A stretch of DNA of 6,905 nucleotides. Source: SAR324 cluster bacterium. Lineage in GTDB: Bacteria > SAR324 > NAC60-12. The notes under the pieces were generated by a model that saw only the letters and a list, made by a program, of their open reading frames with translations, was not told where the DNA came from and did no database searches. Positions 6,498 to 6,905 of the stretch are shown here, one piece after another; the stretch's first letter is position 1, and each line of letters starts with the position of its first letter. The DNA is taken from the NCBI GenBank assembly GCA_028822475.1, contig JAPKDT010000110.1, forward strand, positions 1 to 6,905. The letters are read 5' to 3'. Both the position numbers and the translations under genes were made by a program.

Positions 6498-6662
6498 CTA
6501 TTGCATAAGCGAATTACGGCTCTTTTGAGACAAAGGGGAAACGCTATGAAGTAAAAAATCTTCATACGAATCTCTGTCCAGACTACTCCAGATATAGAAC
6601 GGCAATGTAACAGCGATAACGATTATTAAAACCCAAACAATTGCTTTCAGCAGTCCAAGCAT
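6498..6662 (-). CDS. Small single-pass membrane protein, 54 residues
   Basis: Reading from ATG at 6662 to TAG gives 54 codons. The product starts MLGLLKAIVWVLIIVIAV and continues TLPFYIW, so residues about 3-25 make one strong transmembrane helix. A short polar, partly acidic tail follows (SSLDRDSYEDFLLHS), then a serine- and lysine-containing end (PLSQKSRNSLMQ). The single Lys6 near the start and the acidic tail after the helix suggest N-in, C-out topology. An AAAAGAA stretch about four bases upstream is a weak ribosome binding site. The gene is on the same strand as ynjBCD, 122 bases upstream of ynjB, and could share its transcript. I recognise no family. The coherent membrane helix ending in an ordered tail argues that the frame is real, though at this length chance cannot be excluded. 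Confidence 0.55.
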   Translation of the reverse strand: MLGLLKAIVWVLIIVIAVTLPFYIWSSLDRDSYEDFLLHSVSPLSQKSRNSLMQ

Positions 6663-6728
6663 GATATTCTTTTAAAAAAATGTCTCCCTGCTTTTCCAGA
6701 AAATCTTCAGCAGATTAGCAGAATAATT

Positions 6729-6757
6729 ATTATGATCACACTGCTTTTGTAGTCGAA
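6729..6757 (-). promoter_or_regulatory. Weak promoter candidate upstream of the small membrane protein
   Basis: On the minus strand a -10 CATAAT (6729-6734, 5/6 match) lies 17 bases from TTCGAC (6752-6757), which is a poor -35. Initiation near 6722 would give a leader of about 60 bases. The divergent gap of 131 bases (6663-6793) must hold starts for both directions. I see no clear promoter for the plus-strand gene. Confidence 0.22.
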
Positions 6758-6793
6758 CACTTTAGCAAATTCTTACAACAATGAATGGCAAGT

Positions 6794-6905
6794 ATGCTGA
6801 ATGAAAATGAAGTAAAAGAAAAGATTTTAAATCTGCGTTCCGGAAATACTTTGTTAGCAATCATGCCAGAAGTCGGAGGTTGCATCACCCGTTATTGTTT
6901 AAAAA
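6794..6905 (+). CDS. Aldose 1-epimerase (mutarotase) family protein, N-terminal part
   Basis: The frame opens at ATG 6794 and is still open at the window edge after 37 codons. The visible residues end in NLRSGNTLLAIMPEVGGCIT. This resembles the first beta strands of galactose mutarotase-like proteins, where L..G...l.ilPe.GG.i..f is typical. Enzymes of this fold interconvert the alpha and beta anomers of aldoses or act on hexose phosphates. The catalytic residues lie further downstream and cannot be checked. An earlier ATG at 6781 is in another frame and stops after seven codons. The ribosome binding site is weak (GGCAAG about one base before the ATG). The gene is divergent from the small membrane protein and the ynjBCD operon. 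The assignment rests on one short motif. Confidence 0.6.
   Translation, partial: MLNENEVKEKILNLRSGNTLLAIMPEVGGCITRYCLK

Noticed and set aside
6376..6500. Possible TPP riboswitch ahead of the importer, since relatives are sometimes annotated as thiamine transporters.
   Set aside because: None of the conserved TPP aptamer segments can be found on the minus strand here, and the leader is short and A/T-rich.
1108..6844. The palindrome TCCGGA appears 16 times, about ten times more than base composition predicts, raising the idea of an uptake or recognition signal.
   Set aside because: Every copy lies inside a coding frame and is explained by a few codon pairs read on the coding strand: CCG GAA or CCG GAC/GAT (Pro-Glu/Asp), TCC GGA (Ser-Gly) and CTC/TTC CGG A. 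None is intergenic, so codon preference is the simpler cause.
1..6905. CRISPR arrays, insertion sequence ends or an origin of replication.
   Set aside because: No regularly spaced repeats, no transposase other than the tyrosine recombinase, no terminal inverted repeats with target duplication, and no iteron or DnaA-box cluster were seen by eye.

Overview
The window looks like chromosomal DNA of a Gram-negative bacterium, most likely a proteobacterium with moderate to low G+C content. The evidence is a TonB C-terminal domain protein, an ABC importer with a Sec-exported binding protein of the YnjB type, and A/T-rich intergenic DNA. I cannot place the genus from this sequence alone. Almost all genes lie on the minus strand; only the two ends carry plus-strand coding material.

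Left end (1-1430). Two gene scraps meet near position 140-155. On the minus strand is the end of a sensor histidine kinase ATPase domain with damaged glycine motifs. On the plus strand is the C-terminal part of a RelE/ParE-like toxin. Converging on them is an intact tyrosine recombinase (344-1333) with all six catalytic residues and its own good sigma70-type promoter (1398-1426). This is the accessory-looking, rearranged part of the window.

Middle (1433-2752). A secreted or membrane-anchored protein ends in a TonB C-terminal domain and has a CsgG/FlgO-like region in front of it. Its start codon is unclear. A 273-base intergenic stretch upstream holds an AT-rich promoter candidate, a hairpin at the TTG start, and a five-codon ORF behind a strong ribosome binding site on the opposite strand.

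Right (2753-6375). A complete ynjBCD-type ABC importer operon runs leftwards: the periplasmic binding protein (ynjB), a fused two-domain permease (ynjC) whose start overlaps the end of ynjB by 25 bases, and the ATPase (ynjD). Together they should import an unidentified solute. No TPP riboswitch or other recognisable regulatory RNA precedes the operon.

Right end (6376-6905). A 54-residue single-pass membrane protein (6498-6662, minus) lies just upstream of ynjB. Divergent from it, the first 37 codons of a probable aldose 1-epimerase family gene run off the window on the plus strand. The importer is a known family. The less-described items are the small membrane protein, the TonB-domain fusion and the recombinase flanked by gene debris. 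I did not find convincing evidence of a new multi-gene system.
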